Assembly (NCBI GenBank): GCA_951213105.1
Contig: OX578134.1
Location: 137,849,793-137,913,792, forward strand
DNA: 64,000 nt
DNA from: Amaurobius ferox
Taxonomy: Eukaryota > Arthropoda > Arachnida > Araneae > Amaurobiidae
Direction: 5' to 3'
Shown piece by piece: positions 23,281 to 36,200 of the stretch. Numbering within the stretch: position 1 is the first letter of the stretch; each line of letters starts with the position of its first letter. The position numbers and the translations under genes were made by a program. The notes beneath the pieces are model-generated. The model ran no database searches, was not told the origin of the DNA, and saw only the letters and a program-made list of their open reading frames with translations.

Positions 23281-24321
23281 ATACCAATCAATTGTATTTT
23301 CATGTATGTGCTTTATAGTAGTAAATCGCTTTACCATATAACATTTTATTATATATTTAAGCTTACAACGCATGTAATATCTCACAAAAACCAATATACA
23401 AAACAAATACACGTCATTAAAAACCGTGGGCTAAGCAATATGTAATAAATTAAAGCGAAACATACTATAAATAAATAGTTTGATATACAATGTATATATA
23501 AATAGAAGTATAGTGATAACAAATACCGTTCATACACGGCATTTGAAAATGAAAAATAAAGAAAAAATCAAATTTTTATTTTGCACCCAGTTTGCACACT
23601 ACACATATATATACCACAAATCCGATACTTAATAATTTGACTTTTCATACTCTAGTACAGAGAAAGTATTTTTATTTAGAAACATTGTGGGAAATATATA
23701 GACCTCTTTATGTGTAGACCTTGCTTTATAATAAACATAATTGCAATAGGCCGTATTCATAAAAGTCTTAATAGTATTATTTGTTTATGCGCGAATAATG
23801 ATTTTTGAGAAATGATAATAGTAATAGATTATAGATGAAATTGATAATGTGAATTTTATTATGTTTCAAAATGCTATTAAAATATAATTCTGTAATATCG
23901 GTTTGCTAAAATTCATCTATTTTGCTTGACATACCTATTGCCATTTTAGAAAAAAAAAAAGCAATTTATTAAATATACATTTAATAAATAGCTTTATTAA
24001 AGCATTTAAAGCATTATTAAATATACATTTTAGGTCCTTTACTGGTGGTTTTATAAAAAGTCCTATACTGATACTTATTTAACAAAGTATTTTACAAGCA
24101 ATAATACATTAGTCAACACGAATATCTGTGGATATTTAAACATATGGTAAAAAAGGAAAAATAAAGGAGAAATTTAAAATCATGAAGATTATTATCAAAT
24201 ATGATTAGCATAAGTGGGCTTGATTAAATATGGAATATTTATTATGAAAGAAATATATAAGATTATAATATTTTCGATATTTTCTCACAGACATTCTACA
24301 AACATATGTAAGTATAATACG

Positions 24322-24352
<31 letters not shown>

Positions 24353-24640
24353 ATGTGTGTGTGTGTCAGACATAAAATTAACATCTAGACATTAACATCT
24401 AAAATTAACGTCAGACATAAAATTAACATTTCCTTTATACTTTCCATAGTCTAAGATAAAAGTGTCATACCTTAATCTATACAGAGTATTTTAAAATCAT
24501 GTATTACCTTATATGTAAAGTATCTTATATGTAGTGTGCACACTTTAAATTAGTAAAAACATGAAAAGTAACTACAAATTGCAAAATGTGCTCATTGAAA
24601 AATTCACGTATGACTTATTTAACAAAGAATATTACATGCT
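23281..24640. other. Unannotated AT-rich stretch
   Basis: A (TA)n(TG)n microsatellite lies at 24318-24367, with local duplication of ACATAAAATTAACATCTAGACAT-like text at 24369-24430. No supported gene. Confidence 0.45.
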
Positions 24641-24649
24641 GCCTTAATT

Positions 24650-25723
24650 CAGTGGTTCACAAATTCTCTTTTGACTCACGAGCTCTTTTCACGAGAAAAT
24701 ATGCTCCGTGAACCCCATATCATCAGAAAATGTATTTTTTTCCCTTACGAATCAACTAACAAATAATTTAAGAAGTTTCTGTTTAAATCAGGGGTTCACA
24801 AATTTTTACCATTCAAGAGTGCTTGCATGTGTTAAGTTCCTTCACTTCTTGGAATTACTGCAGAACTGAAGAGTCTGGAGTCTCACCAACGATAATGATC
24901 CATTCGAAACTCTACATTCATGTCGTTTTTTAAAGTAACACCTTATACGAAATGAGAGATTGCGCGCTATCATAACGGTTAACGATAGTTTCGTTTCGTT
25001 CAACTTTACTGAGAATCACTTTACTGGTTACATCTGGAAAATCGTTAGATAGTATTATCTGTGAAAGATAACGGATGCTTCAACGATAGCTTCAGAAATT
25101 TACATTCTTGGCGCTTTTCAAAGTAACACCTTATACGAAACAGGAGATTGCGTGCTACCATAAGGGTCAATGATAGTTGAGTTTCTTTCAACTTTTTTGA
25201 GGTACGTCTGGAAAATCATTAGATAGCATTCTCTCTGAAAGATAACGAATGCTTCAACGACAGCTTCAGAATCATAGAGTTCTGGAAATGATACGACCAA
25301 GTAAATTACTAGAACTATAGGGTTTTCGAAAGTATCTATGCTGCCCATCTTTGTTTTAAAGTGCTTGCTATTCGATCATCCACATTTGTGACAGTGGCTC
25401 TCAACTTTCTTCGCTCCCGAATTTGACTTTCATAATACATCTGCCTTACCATTCAATGCATGTATATTTGACATTAACAAGTCCTATTTTGTTGCAGTTT
25501 CATTCCAAATTTGGGTTGTAATCCAGAAGTTGAGTGTAATCATTTATAAGATTAGCTTGTGCATCAATATGGCGGTTGTTCTTAGCCATTAAGAAATTTG
25601 CGGTTGAACCTTTATTTCCATCACTTAAATTTTTATAAAAAAAAAAAAAACACCTTCTCATACTAAAGATCTTGCGACCCCCTAAAGCCAATAGGCTCGT
25701 GAGCTATTGATTTGTAACCACTG
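24650..25723. mobile_element. Non-autonomous hAT-like element with internal tandem duplication
   Basis: The left end CAGTGGTTCACAAATTCTC and the reverse-complemented right end CAGTGGTTACAAATCAATAGC form hAT-style termini. The flanking octamers share only TTAAT, so the target duplication is weak. Inside, a 188-bp unit is tandemly repeated (24913-25100 and 25101-25284). A second CAGGGGTTCACAAATTTTTAC end at about 24787 suggests either a nested copy or an internal duplication of the terminus. No transposase is recognised. Confidence 0.6.
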
Positions 25724-28700
25724 GTTTAATGCATGCTATAATTTTTAAGACATACGGAAAGAAAGTAACATTGCAGAGATTCATTTTAAATATTTAATGG
25801 TATATAAAGATATAGAGCTTACATTTAAACTTTACATAATAACTTTCTCCAAATATAACACATTTTATGTTGCAGAAAAAATATTAAAATTGAAAATTTA
25901 AATATAAGCCGTCTTTTATAGACCTTTAAATATATGTAATGTATTCAATTTACAAATTTTTCGTTCTTTAATTTCACGCAATGCCTTCGAAATAGTGACA
26001 CCCGTTAGATTTACATTTTACCCATTGTTGGCAGTACTAAGAAATTCTATTGTTTAAAACCAAAATATCCGGTAATCAGCGTTGTTTCTTGTGAAATATT
26101 TATGAAACACAATATACACATATTTGGAACTTTTCTGTGAAATTTAAATATATTTACTGAAATAAAATATTTTCCATCGTAATTTTTTTTGCTGTCTCTA
26201 GAAAATTATTTCGATTTCTAATGACCGTTGCCATTAATATTTTAATTTTTATTTGTCAACATGAATGATTCCATGATGAATAGATAGGTGGTGTTGATTG
26301 TCTTTGTTTGCAAACAAGTGCACGTGAAAATGCGTGTTATTTTGTCTTCGCATTTCGCGATAAATTCAGCGGGTATTTAGATTTTAGAGGCATCACGTTT
26401 AATTTGAAAGCCGGCTTACTTTGAACGCCAAATACAATTCTACCTTGAACAGGGACTAAACACACCTCTTGGCAAATACATGTATAATATCTATCACTGT
26501 TTTACTATGAGAATACTTTGTATGGAGAAAATGAAATGATTTTTTGCCGAACGAAATATATTTTTGTACAGGGCAGGTATAATTCTTGCAGCGCAAGAAA
26601 ATGATATTACTGTTATAAACCACATATTACACTGCTGTTATACCAATGTTATAAATTTACAGTGAAACAGCTTTTCAAATTACGGTATAGAATTTTCAAC
26701 ACTAAAATTAAATAAATGTTATCTGCAATGTTACTTTTATTCACTAACAAAATTAAACAACATTTGCACATCGCAGTTGTATATTTATTAAAGTGCATAA
26801 GTTTTTATAAAGTATTTCATAATTACGAAATTAAATAAAATTGTTTCTTTACGTAATTTTAACACTCACATACAACATACAGCACAAAAAATGATAGATA
26901 AAATTACAACTTATTTCTAACTTTATCACTTTTATTTTCTTATGTAATTTAAACACGCAATGAGTTTTGATACATTTGTGTGCAAAAATCGTCAATAAAA
27001 ATAGCTCTCACATTTTAATACTGTTTGTTTTTATTCTTCTATTAGCTCCCATTTTTGTTATACCATCATGATGCCATTTGATAGAAACTTTCAAGTTGAA
27101 TCTAAATTCCTTTTATGCAGAATAAAACTTAGTTCCGTAAGCTTCTGTTTGAAACATGCAAAATATGTTAGAACATTTATGTGAAGTATTTGGTATTTCT
27201 AGTAGTACATGTAGCTGTTGGGATTCTTTTCAATGTTTAATAATTTTTAAATTTTTATTATTTATTTAAGCGGATTCAGGAGGGTTACTTACTTACTTAA
27301 TAATGTTCCCTTTTCTAAATTAAATTGTTTTTTTGTTCTACATTTCTTTAGAATTTCAATATTCTGTTCCATAAGTATTCTATTCCATTTCAATTGTTCA
27401 AAATGGAGGAAGTTCGTTCTCTTTATGTTTTCGTGATTCCAATTTATATAAATTAGATAAATTGAAATTTTTTTATTCCCCTTTTATATTTTCTTTTGTT
27501 TAATCAGCACTAAACTTCTGCTTTTCGGTTAAAAATTAATTAATTCATAGCTATTTTTCATTAAATTCTATTTCCTTGCCTTTAAAAATTTCAAATTCCT
27601 CCATTTATAAAATACCAGCGGGAATTTGAAGATGAACGAATCTGAAATTTTTACAATGCAAGGAAATTGACTTTATTGAAAATTGCGATAAATTAATTAA
27701 TTCTTAGCCGAAAATAACAAGTTCAGTGTTAATTAAACAAAAGATATAAAAAGGGGCATAAAATTTACATTCTCTCTAATTTAAATAAATTTAAATTACT
27801 AAAACAGAAAGAGAAAGAACTTTCGCCATTTTGAATCACAACCGCAATGGAATTGAATATTAAAATCACATAATCACATGGAACAGAATACTAAAATCTG
27901 AAATAAATGCAAAATAGGTAAATAAAATTAAGAAAAATGGAACATTTATATGTAAGCCTTCTGAACACGTTTAGATAAATGATAAATTGTCTGAAATTAT
28001 TAAACATTAAAAGCAACCTAACATAGCTAAGAACCCAGGTACTATAGGAAACTAGAATTGTCTTTAACTAATTTGATGAATGAAACAAAATATAAAGATT
28101 GAAATTGTCGCTGCAGTAAATTGGCCATTTTTCTTCTATAAATGGCGGAACCAATCAGAACAGGTCTCAGAGCTAATCAGACTCTACATATATTACACTT
28201 TCTCACATGGTTATGTAAACATACTTACAGTAAATACACTTCTGATACAACAGAATAAAATAATTGTTAATTTGATAGACAATAAATATAAAAAAATTAG
28301 ACTAAAGAGTTACTCTAAAAACATAATTATTTGCATTTTTGGCATTTTTTGAAATGATCAAACAGTATAAAATACTTTGATGCATAACAGCTGTTTTGTT
28401 GATTACAGTTTGTGATTTTAGCATTACTAAATCTAAATAAGTTATTTAATACCCCATGATGTGAATTCTTAAAAGTTATGTACACAGAACCGCTCATCTA
28501 TAGTTAAATAGCAGTAAAAATTTCAGTATATAATATACCATATTAAATGTATTGGATAACAAAATGATCACACAGATGTAAAATTGCTCAAAGACAAAAA
28601 TATTTCTTTCAAATAATCCAAATACACTATTAAAGATTTTACAGGATTGGAAATTTTTATTAGTAATTACTATTAGTTTTATCATGATATAACTTCTCAG

Positions 28701-28855
28701 TGTACAAAGATATTTTTTCAAAAAAAGTGGATTAAAATTTTCTTTTTTTTTTCTGGTAGAAAGTTATATGAATATCTTCGAATTTTAACAAAAACAATAT
28801 CTTCTTTAATTAATGCATTATTTTAGTTTTGGTGATTTTTGAAGTGATCGCATAA
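25724..28855. other. Long AT-rich intergenic stretch
   Basis: Both strands were scanned for recognisable domains, LTR ends and tRNA-like boxes; nothing supportable was found. Open frames here (for example 28080-28352) are AT-driven (Ile/Lys/Asn/Tyr-rich). Confidence 0.45.
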
Positions 28856-28859
28856 AAAT

Positions 28860-29160
28860 TTAGATTAATTACCGATCCCGCGCGTATGTTTTTTGTTTCA
28901 CCTGCGGTTGATTATACGCGACAACGCATGCTCTTAAAGCTGTCTCCTAGAGAGAGGATTCCGTTTTGAATCTTTTATTAACTTTTGCTTACTGTGGCTG
29001 TGGAAAATGTTGGCTGATGTGTGGCTGGAGCCATTTTGTTGTTTTCGTGTTTTCATGAATGGTCAAAGTGGGTTTTAGTTTCTATTTAAGTGTTCGTAGG
29101 GGGAAGGGGATAATTTTTCAACTGGGATGGAGTCGTATCCCGCTCGTTGCGCCAGTGTAC
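28860..29160 (-). mobile_element. Possible LTR boundary and primer-binding site of a gypsy-type element
   Basis: On the minus strand TATAGGTACA is followed by CTGGCGCAACGAGCGGGATA. The TGGCGCAAC core resembles the primer-binding-site region just inside the 5' LTR of many Ty3/gypsy elements. A TATAAATAG box lies upstream at about 29188-29196. No gag or pol follows, and the LTR start was not found, so the call is tentative. Confidence 0.3.
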
Positions 29161-29843
29161 CTATAGTGTATGTAATTTTAACTGCTATTTATATGAATTA
29201 AATGTTTTTATTTTGTTATATTTCTGATAAATGAATTCAATGTATCGCGGATTTAACTTCCGAGCAACGTCGGGTATATTGTTTAGCTATTTAATAAGTT
29301 ATAAATTTGGTGCATATTTAGCTGTGACAAATATCAAGCATATTTATTTGCAATTGCCATAACCCATATTTTACCCATATTTTTATAATTGGCATAACCC
29401 ATATTTTCAGTATTTATTAATTTATTATTTTCCATATTTTTACTTGCATTACTTGGATAAATATTATACAATTGTTAGTTGAAACATTTTTATTACTCTC
29501 AGACTGTCACGCTAAAATTAGAAAATAAGTATCAGTTTTGCATCAACGCTATTATCTGCTAATTTAATCAATGTATTTTATGTTATAATATATGGTGTTT
29601 ATTACGTGATTTGAATTCTGTTTCTGAAAATGAATTCTTCACAGCTATATGATATTAAGGACAAAGTTACTGAATTGGGTATTCTGTGAAAAAATTCCAT
29701 AAATCAAAATATAAGTGTAAAATAAATTTTTTTCCAGGAAAACTAAACCGAACATATAGGTAGAATTTTGGTAGTTAAGAGTGTGATCAATTTGTATCAC
29801 AGATGCTCATAAATAATTACAACCTTATTTCTTACATATTACA

Positions 29844-29848
<5 letters not shown>
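29161..29848. other. AT-rich stretch
   Basis: Contains the motif ACCCGACGTTGCTCGG on the minus strand (about 29260-29276), a GC-rich word that stands out in this context. No gene supported. Confidence 0.35.
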
Positions 29849-29913
<65 letters not shown>

Positions 29914-29997
29914 TATATATCATATATATATATATATATATATATATCATATATATCATATATATATCATATATATATATATATATATATATATCAA
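29849..29997. repeat. (TA)n microsatellite with ATCATA interruptions
   Basis: Nearly pure TA dinucleotides, interrupted five times by TATCATATA units. The Ile/Tyr open frame across it is an artefact. Confidence 0.95.
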
Positions 29998-30239
29998 GCG
30001 CATTAAATACTCACAAAATTAAGTTTAAGCCTAATTCTTGTATACACATATTGTAGTCATATATACATCCTTGAGATGACCTAAATGCGATTGCTCAAAA
30101 GAATGATTAATGTAAAGCTCGGATAAAAACTCAATGTCAAGGATGAATGGTATATAAAATAGTAAAACTACATTTTGTACATTCCAATCCGCCAGTTTGT
30201 CTGTTGTTACTTAAAAATTAGTTAATTATTTTATCTAGT

Positions 30240-30550
30240 TATAATTGTGTACATTTTATACCTTGAATCAAAACATTTGTAACACATAAGTGTTGTAACA
30301 CATAAGTGTTTGTAACACATACATACACATATATTGCACATGTGCAATATATACTTTCTTACGTATGAGTTTCAGAAAATGTTTTTCATAGACAATGTAA
30401 TTGATGTATGAAAAGTTTACATTTTATGCTTTGAATTAAATGTAATATTTTTGTAACACATAGGATGAAATACAGACATAATATTACACATGTGCAATAT
30501 AGACTTTGTTAGTATAAGTTTTAGAAAATGCATTTTGGGGCCAATAGTAA
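30240..30550. repeat. Diverged direct duplication of about 170 bp
   Basis: TACATTTTATaCcTTGAATcAAA...TTTGTAACACATA...TTrCACATGTGCAATATAkACTTT...GTTTyAGAAAATG occurs at about 30250-30380 and again at 30418-30530. The first copy contains an extra repeat of GTAACACATAAGTGTT. Confidence 0.7.
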
Positions 30551-31107
30551 AATAATTTCCTTTTACTATTGGAAAATGTAACATCTGAGGTACTTTATGT
30601 TGCAAAATATTTTACATAATTAATAACAAGCACCGGACACAATTTACCAAAAGGATTCTTAGATGTTGAAACACTGTAACAACCGGTTGACAAATGTCGG
30701 TGAGAACTGAAACTTAGCGTGGCCATAACTGGTTGCAGGTACTGGTGAGTACCAGCTGCATCTGTTGTCATAACCAATTTTCAAGTACCGATGATAACAT
30801 GATTAGTGAAGCTTAAACGCCACAACTGTCGTCAAGCATAGCTAAGACTTCTCTCTTCGTTGCACTCAAATTGTCGCAAATCATCTATTTATCGAATATT
30901 TTCTAAGCGTGTCATATATTTATTAATTTAAGTACTTGGCCTTTTTTGGGAAAATAAATGTTGTAGATCTTCGCAGAAGCTAATGTTATTTGATTTTAAG
31001 TAAATTATACATTCATAAACATACTCTGTAAGAAACATCGACAGATATTTCTACTATATCCAACTGCAGCGTGCAACGATTCTTCACAAGTGCCCGTTGA
31101 TAGGCAT

Positions 31108-31495
31108 TTGTGTTCAGAAGTAAGCATGAACATATGCAGTCCAACTTTGAAGATCTGTGAAGAATATCAATGGGTATAATATTTTTAATTTAATTGATAG
31201 AAAAACATCCTGGAGTAGAACAAATGCATGAAGCGAATTTTACATAAAATAGTAATCATTTAATTGAAAATGATTGCAATTTTACATAAATTTGCAATGT
31301 TTCAAGAATTTTTAACATTGATACATAAAATGTGTGACGTACACAAGCATACAAAATGCAATCTGAAATACAAAAGCCTTTCAATTTTAGGTAATTTGCA
31401 ACATTTTAGGCGGAATGGTAATATTTGTGCTCAGAAGTAAACAACAGGGACGCATACAGTCTAGCTCTGAAGAGAAGATCTGATCGAGAAACTCA
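31108..31495. repeat. Pair of diverged direct repeats
   Basis: Two segments share TTTGTGyTCAGAAGTAA, then a CATAyrCAGTCyArCTyTGAAGA stretch and CAATGG: about 31108-31175 and 31420-31492. No function is evident. Confidence 0.45.
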
Positions 31496-32813
31496 ATGGC
31501 CACAATCTACTGTTTGGAGAAGTGCATACGTGAGAAATTTAAGCTCTCTTTTATTTTTGGCGATATATCCAACTTTTTGTTCTCATTTTAAGTTTCTCAC
31601 AAAATAAACTATCACATATATTAACTTTTCGCTTTTACATTTAAATTACTTGTTTTCATACAGAGACCATGAATAATTTCATGAAAAATTTAAATAGCTG
31701 GAGAGTAAAAAATAGTGGTGGTACCATGAAAAAGCATTTTACTGTATTTTGCAAGATAACGACTAATTTAGAATTTAAAAAATGTAATGAATTCTCGTGT
31801 TTAATTTAACAGCTGATACTTGATACTATTTACCTTTAATTAATATTTGAAGAATTTTTTTTTGCGGAATGCACAGAATTATCTAAAATGATACTAATTA
31901 TCAAAAGCTGGAACAAAATAAAAAAAATGTGAAACTTCTTTCACTAACAAGTGACAGACATCTTTGTTTCCTGCCAGCATTGGCATAAATTACCTCCTCC
32001 CTCACGATGACTGTGCCTTGGTTGTTTACAATGATCTTCTTAACAGAGACACACAATATGATATACATACACTTGTAGTTTGTTACAGGGGTTGAAATAA
32101 AGTTCCAAGAAGCTGATTTAAAGTTGCCACCCAAACAGCATAATAATATTCTAAATTTTACGTTTTTTAGACTTTTTTAAATATTTGCCAGCTAATTTCT
32201 TGACATTTTCCTTATTAAATTTTTTAAATTTCTTATTAATTCAATAAGTTTTTATGCTTTATAAGTAGAGCAGCAATCTTTGTACCCTTACACTTTTAGC
32301 TCCTGTGCGGAACAAAATAATTCTTCAGGAAAATACTTTGTTCTGAAGAAGACTAAAAAAGTTTGGCTGAAACGTACTGTTGTTCGAACATTGATTTCCC
32401 AAGGAGCAAAGTATAGTTTTGTTCTGATATTACTCAGTTAGTTTTGAAAACAAATTTAGGAGTATTGTATAATCTTTATATACAACATATATATGTGTTT
32501 CCTTTATTTATTCTTATATTTTTTTTTGTATGAAGTTATTGTCCTAAACTTTTAATCATCGCATACCTTTAAAGTATAAAAACATAGTTTATGATATGAA
32601 TAAGCTATTTCAGATTAAAAAAAAATCATATTAATGCTATAATTTTGTATATTGACTGAGGAATACGCATTTTACTTTTCTGCCAAATTTACAAAACTTG
32701 TAATATTGTACTTTAATTTGTATTTCTTTGTTTGAAATTTGGATTTTAGAGATTAACTTTTTGTTCGGATTCGAAACAATATCTTTAAAAAAGAAAAAGA
32801 AGAAAAATAAATC

Positions 32814-32860
32814 TAGAAATAAATCAGCTAGCAAAATCGTTGCTGGCTGATTTATTTCTA
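32814..32860. repeat. Hairpin over the distal AATAAA
   Basis: Perfect 15-bp arms TAGAAATAAATCAGC (32814-32828) and GCTGATTTATTTCTA (32846-32860). The right arm holds the AATAAA of the distal last exon when read on the minus strand. The proximal copy has only the right-arm equivalent. Confidence 0.7.
32851..32856 (-). terminator. Candidate poly(A) signal for the distal last exon
   Basis: AATAAA on the minus strand, about 227 nt after the stop codon at 33083. Its position corresponds to the candidate signal of the proximal copy. Confidence 0.45.
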
Positions 32861-33082
32861 AAGGAATAAAATCATTCAGATTAAAACATATTTTGGACTT
32901 GTAAAGAAATGTTTCCGGAAAAAAATTATGTGACAATATACGAGACTTTTTTTGCCTCTATCGGGCACTTTTGAAATTTCAATTAGAAAACATTTCAACC
33001 CCTATCTTTAAATAACATTTGTTCGAACAGTTTTGTTAATACAACCTCCAACTCCGTTTTACGTGTGACGTATTTATAAATG

Positions 33083-33292
33083 TTAGTTTGACGCTGCCGG
33101 AAGCCTGGGTGGCAGGAACTGACTCAAGAAGTCTATGGGCAGCGGAAAGATGATGGTCGAGTTCTTTTCCGCAGCGATTGTGTTCAGCGTCTGCAAGTAT
33201 CTGAGTTGCAGAGCGGCTGGAGCCTCTGAAAGGACATCAGCCGCTTCTTTCAAGGCTCGCGAAGCTTTCTTTTCACCCTCTGCCGCGATAAC
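33083..33292 (-). CDS. Stomatin gene, alternative last exon 2 (distal)
   Basis: Acceptor ...TTTTTTCATAG then [64 protein letters not shown], ending PAASN-stop (70 codons). It is collinear with the proximal copy, with about 8 amino-acid differences in 69, clustered at ADVLSEAP versus ADVISMSP. The frame is intact, with no stop or frameshift, so it appears usable. It is phase-compatible with the exon at 35447-35525. Expression is not shown by sequence. Confidence 0.85.
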   Translation of the reverse strand, partial: VIAAEGEKKASRALKEAADVLSEAPAALQLRYLQTLNTIAAEKNSTIIFPLPIDFLSQFLPPRLPAASN

Positions 33293-36200
33293 CTATGAAA
33301 AAATAAAAAAATAAAAAATATGAACACTCTAGAAAATTCGTGAAACTTTTCTGACCTTGTTAATATACGCAATCTGCGAGACATGAAAGTCATATTAACG
33401 GATAAATATATATTTAAAAGAAAAATATACATGTCACTTTTTCACCTAATTTGCAAAACTGGAACTAATGCACTTTTATGTGTATTTCATTTTTAGAGAT
33501 ATTTTTTTATTCGGATCCGAAACAATAACTTTGAAGTAGAAAGAAAACAAAAATAGTTTCTTGTTGATTTATTTCTAGATGAATAAAATCCTTCAATCAA
33601 AACTTATTTTTGGTTGGTATAAAAAAATATTTCTCGCAAAATTTATGAGATATTATACATAATTATTTGTTCCTTCGAAAACTTTCAAATTTTGACTCGA
33701 ATCCCTATTTCAACCCCTATTTTGGAATAACATTTGTTCGAACCGTTTTGATTAGCAAACTCCAACTCTTTCACGTATGACGTGTTTATAACGTTAGTCC
33801 GACGCTGCCTGCAGCCTGGGTGGCAGGAACTGGCTCAAGAAGTCTATAGGCAGTGGGAAGATGATGGTCGAGTTCTTCTCCGCAGAGATTGTATTCAGTG
33901 TCTGCAAGTATCTGAGTTGCAGAGCGGCCGGAGACATTGAAATGACATCAGCCGCTTCCTTCAAGGCCCGCGAGGCTTTCTGTTCACCCTCTGCCGCGAT
34001 AACCTATGGAAAAAAATAATCATACTGTAGCAAAACGCCCACCGGGGACGCCTACCGTTTAACAAAATTCTAAGGACGGTGCGCTCACAATTTTGTTAGC
34101 GGTAGGTGGGTCTAAAATAATGTCTTTTGTGCTCACTCATCATCATGTCATAGCCTGATCCTTATACTGACGAACAAGAAAGATCGTGAAACTATGGACG
34201 GCTCATGGTGACAAATCGTCAGTTAAGCACTTTCTTGCTTTTACAGTGCAACAAACCTTTCATTTTTTTTAATTGTCGCAAAAATTGTAACATACGACGA
34301 TGAAAGAGATGAAAGTCATAAACTTAATAATGCACAAAGAGATGCGCTTTTAGCATATAAGAAAGTGGTCAAATGATTATTCTCTCACCACCTTAGTGCA
34401 TATAAGCAAGAAACTGATTTTGCACTACCTTTTTATGCAAACAAGAAATCTTGCTTATATGCGTAGCTCTGTTATAGGGCAAAAATCGCCTTATTGCATT
34501 TTAGCACGCTAATAAGAACAAGGAAATAATTTCAATCAATGATGACGCTTCACAATTTTACTAGGAATGGTAAACTTTTAAGAAACACGTCGATTCAAAA
34601 ACTAAGGCTTTCTGCACAGCAGTTTTTGCTTCAACTCTATTATATCTGATAAGCTTTCTACAGGTTTAGTTCGCGCCTAAAGCATTACGCAAGTTTTATT
34701 TGAGCTGTATCAACAAGAGAGGAAACAGCATTACGAGAGTATATTTAAATATGATTTCATTTCGTCGAAGACATAAATGTCTTACGATTAACCGACCGTA
34801 AAAGTAGCTGATCGAAAATTAAACTTATTTTCAAACGGATATCGTAAGAAGGCGTAATTGAAAATAATTATATTAATGAGTTCTACTTTTTTTAAACAGA
34901 AACTCGAAGTTTCTAGGATGCACAGTTGATAGGATAAAATATTGGTAACCAACTTGTCTGACCAGTAGAGTGCGTTAAGCGTATTAAACATTGCTCTGAG
35001 AATATTGCTGTAAATATATAACATTTCCATTTTTAGTATCAGTCATTCAGGTATTCTCCAAAGCTCAAATTTACTAGAATGAATCTCAATTTTACTAGAA
35101 TTAGCCGTTTATGAGATAGAGAACGGATAAGTTCTGTTATTTTCTGACAGAAGGTGCTAAACAGAACAAGGATGGTTTCAACAGACTTGATGCAATCAAA
35201 GGGAATTCCTACGTAAAAAGTTCATTACTAGGGCAAAACTATAAATCTAATAACCGAGATTATTTCCTTAAAAGGCATCTCTTTAATAGGAGTATTTTGC
35301 TTGTGAATATAATGATGCTTTAGAATTATGAAATGGTATTAGCGCAAGCGGTATATTTAATTAACCAATACTTCACAGGCGTCTTTATTTGAAAATCATT
35401 GTTTACAATTAAAACTTGAATCAAACGATTTTGAAATAAAACTTACTTTAGCTCGAGCCTCGCGAGCAGCCTCTGCTTCTGCTGCCATTGCTCTCTGTAA
35501 CTGTACTGGTAGTCGGACGTCTTTACTGGATTAAAAAGGAAAGATAATTCACTTGCACATTATACAAGTTAGAAAACACATTACAAATTGCATGCAATAA
35601 AATTTTAACTAATAAAATAACATATCAACTTTTTTCTGTCTTTCTAACCCAGACCGTCCGACCAATCCGAATGTATAAGGTATCTGTTTGGACTGGTATT
35701 TGGATAAGGTATCTGTTGCCTTAATCACTATTCTGCTTCCAATAAATCAGCTTTGAAAATCACATAAATTTTCTATGAAACGTACCGTGAAAATTTATTT
35801 AGTTACTCAGGATAAAACATCTCGGATATTTTCAGGAGAGCGTATTTGTCATTTTGTGCTATTCTACAAAATGTGTGCTACCTATTTTAATGAATTAGAA
35901 GTTTAGTTACCTTTTTAAAGTGGCTGTAAGCTTCGATCATTATGTAAAACTGTACTTTAAATACTAAATGCCATTGAAAGTCAGTTATTGCCGATCTAGG
36001 CTACTGCAGTTTACTCAGGTAAATTTGTAAATTCTGTAAATCTGCTGTGGACAACTTGTGATCCAGCTTCTTTTACTAAACTTGGCCGTTGTAACCTGTT
36101 GTAGATCGAACTAAGTTTTTGTAAAATTTAAAGCCGACTACGTGTAGTGCTTTAAATTGTCAGTTCTCATAGATAGGGCCAGGAGTAGTCACGGCAAGAG

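Larger units (their letters stand above)
32640..33330. repeat. Segmental duplication block, distal copy (stomatin last exon 2)
   Basis: Collinear with 33440-34015, including intron sequence, exon, stop codon and 3' flank. Shared non-coding anchors include TCGGATTCGAAACAATA / TCGGATCCGAAACAATA, GATTTATTTCTA, and TTTCAACCCCTAT...AATAACATTTGTTCGAAC. The intact exon is 33083-33292. Confidence 0.85.
33440..34015. repeat. Segmental duplication block, proximal copy (stomatin last exon 1)
   Basis: Partner of 32640-33330. Homology starts in the 3' flank, crosses the exon and ends just inside the upstream intron. Confidence 0.85.

Noticed and set aside
25118..25348. 76-codon minus frame inside the hAT-like element
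   Set aside because: Spans the tandem duplication in a non-autonomous element; no transposase motif.
29803..30006. 67-codon frame of Ile/Tyr
   Set aside because: Pure translation of a (TA)n microsatellite.
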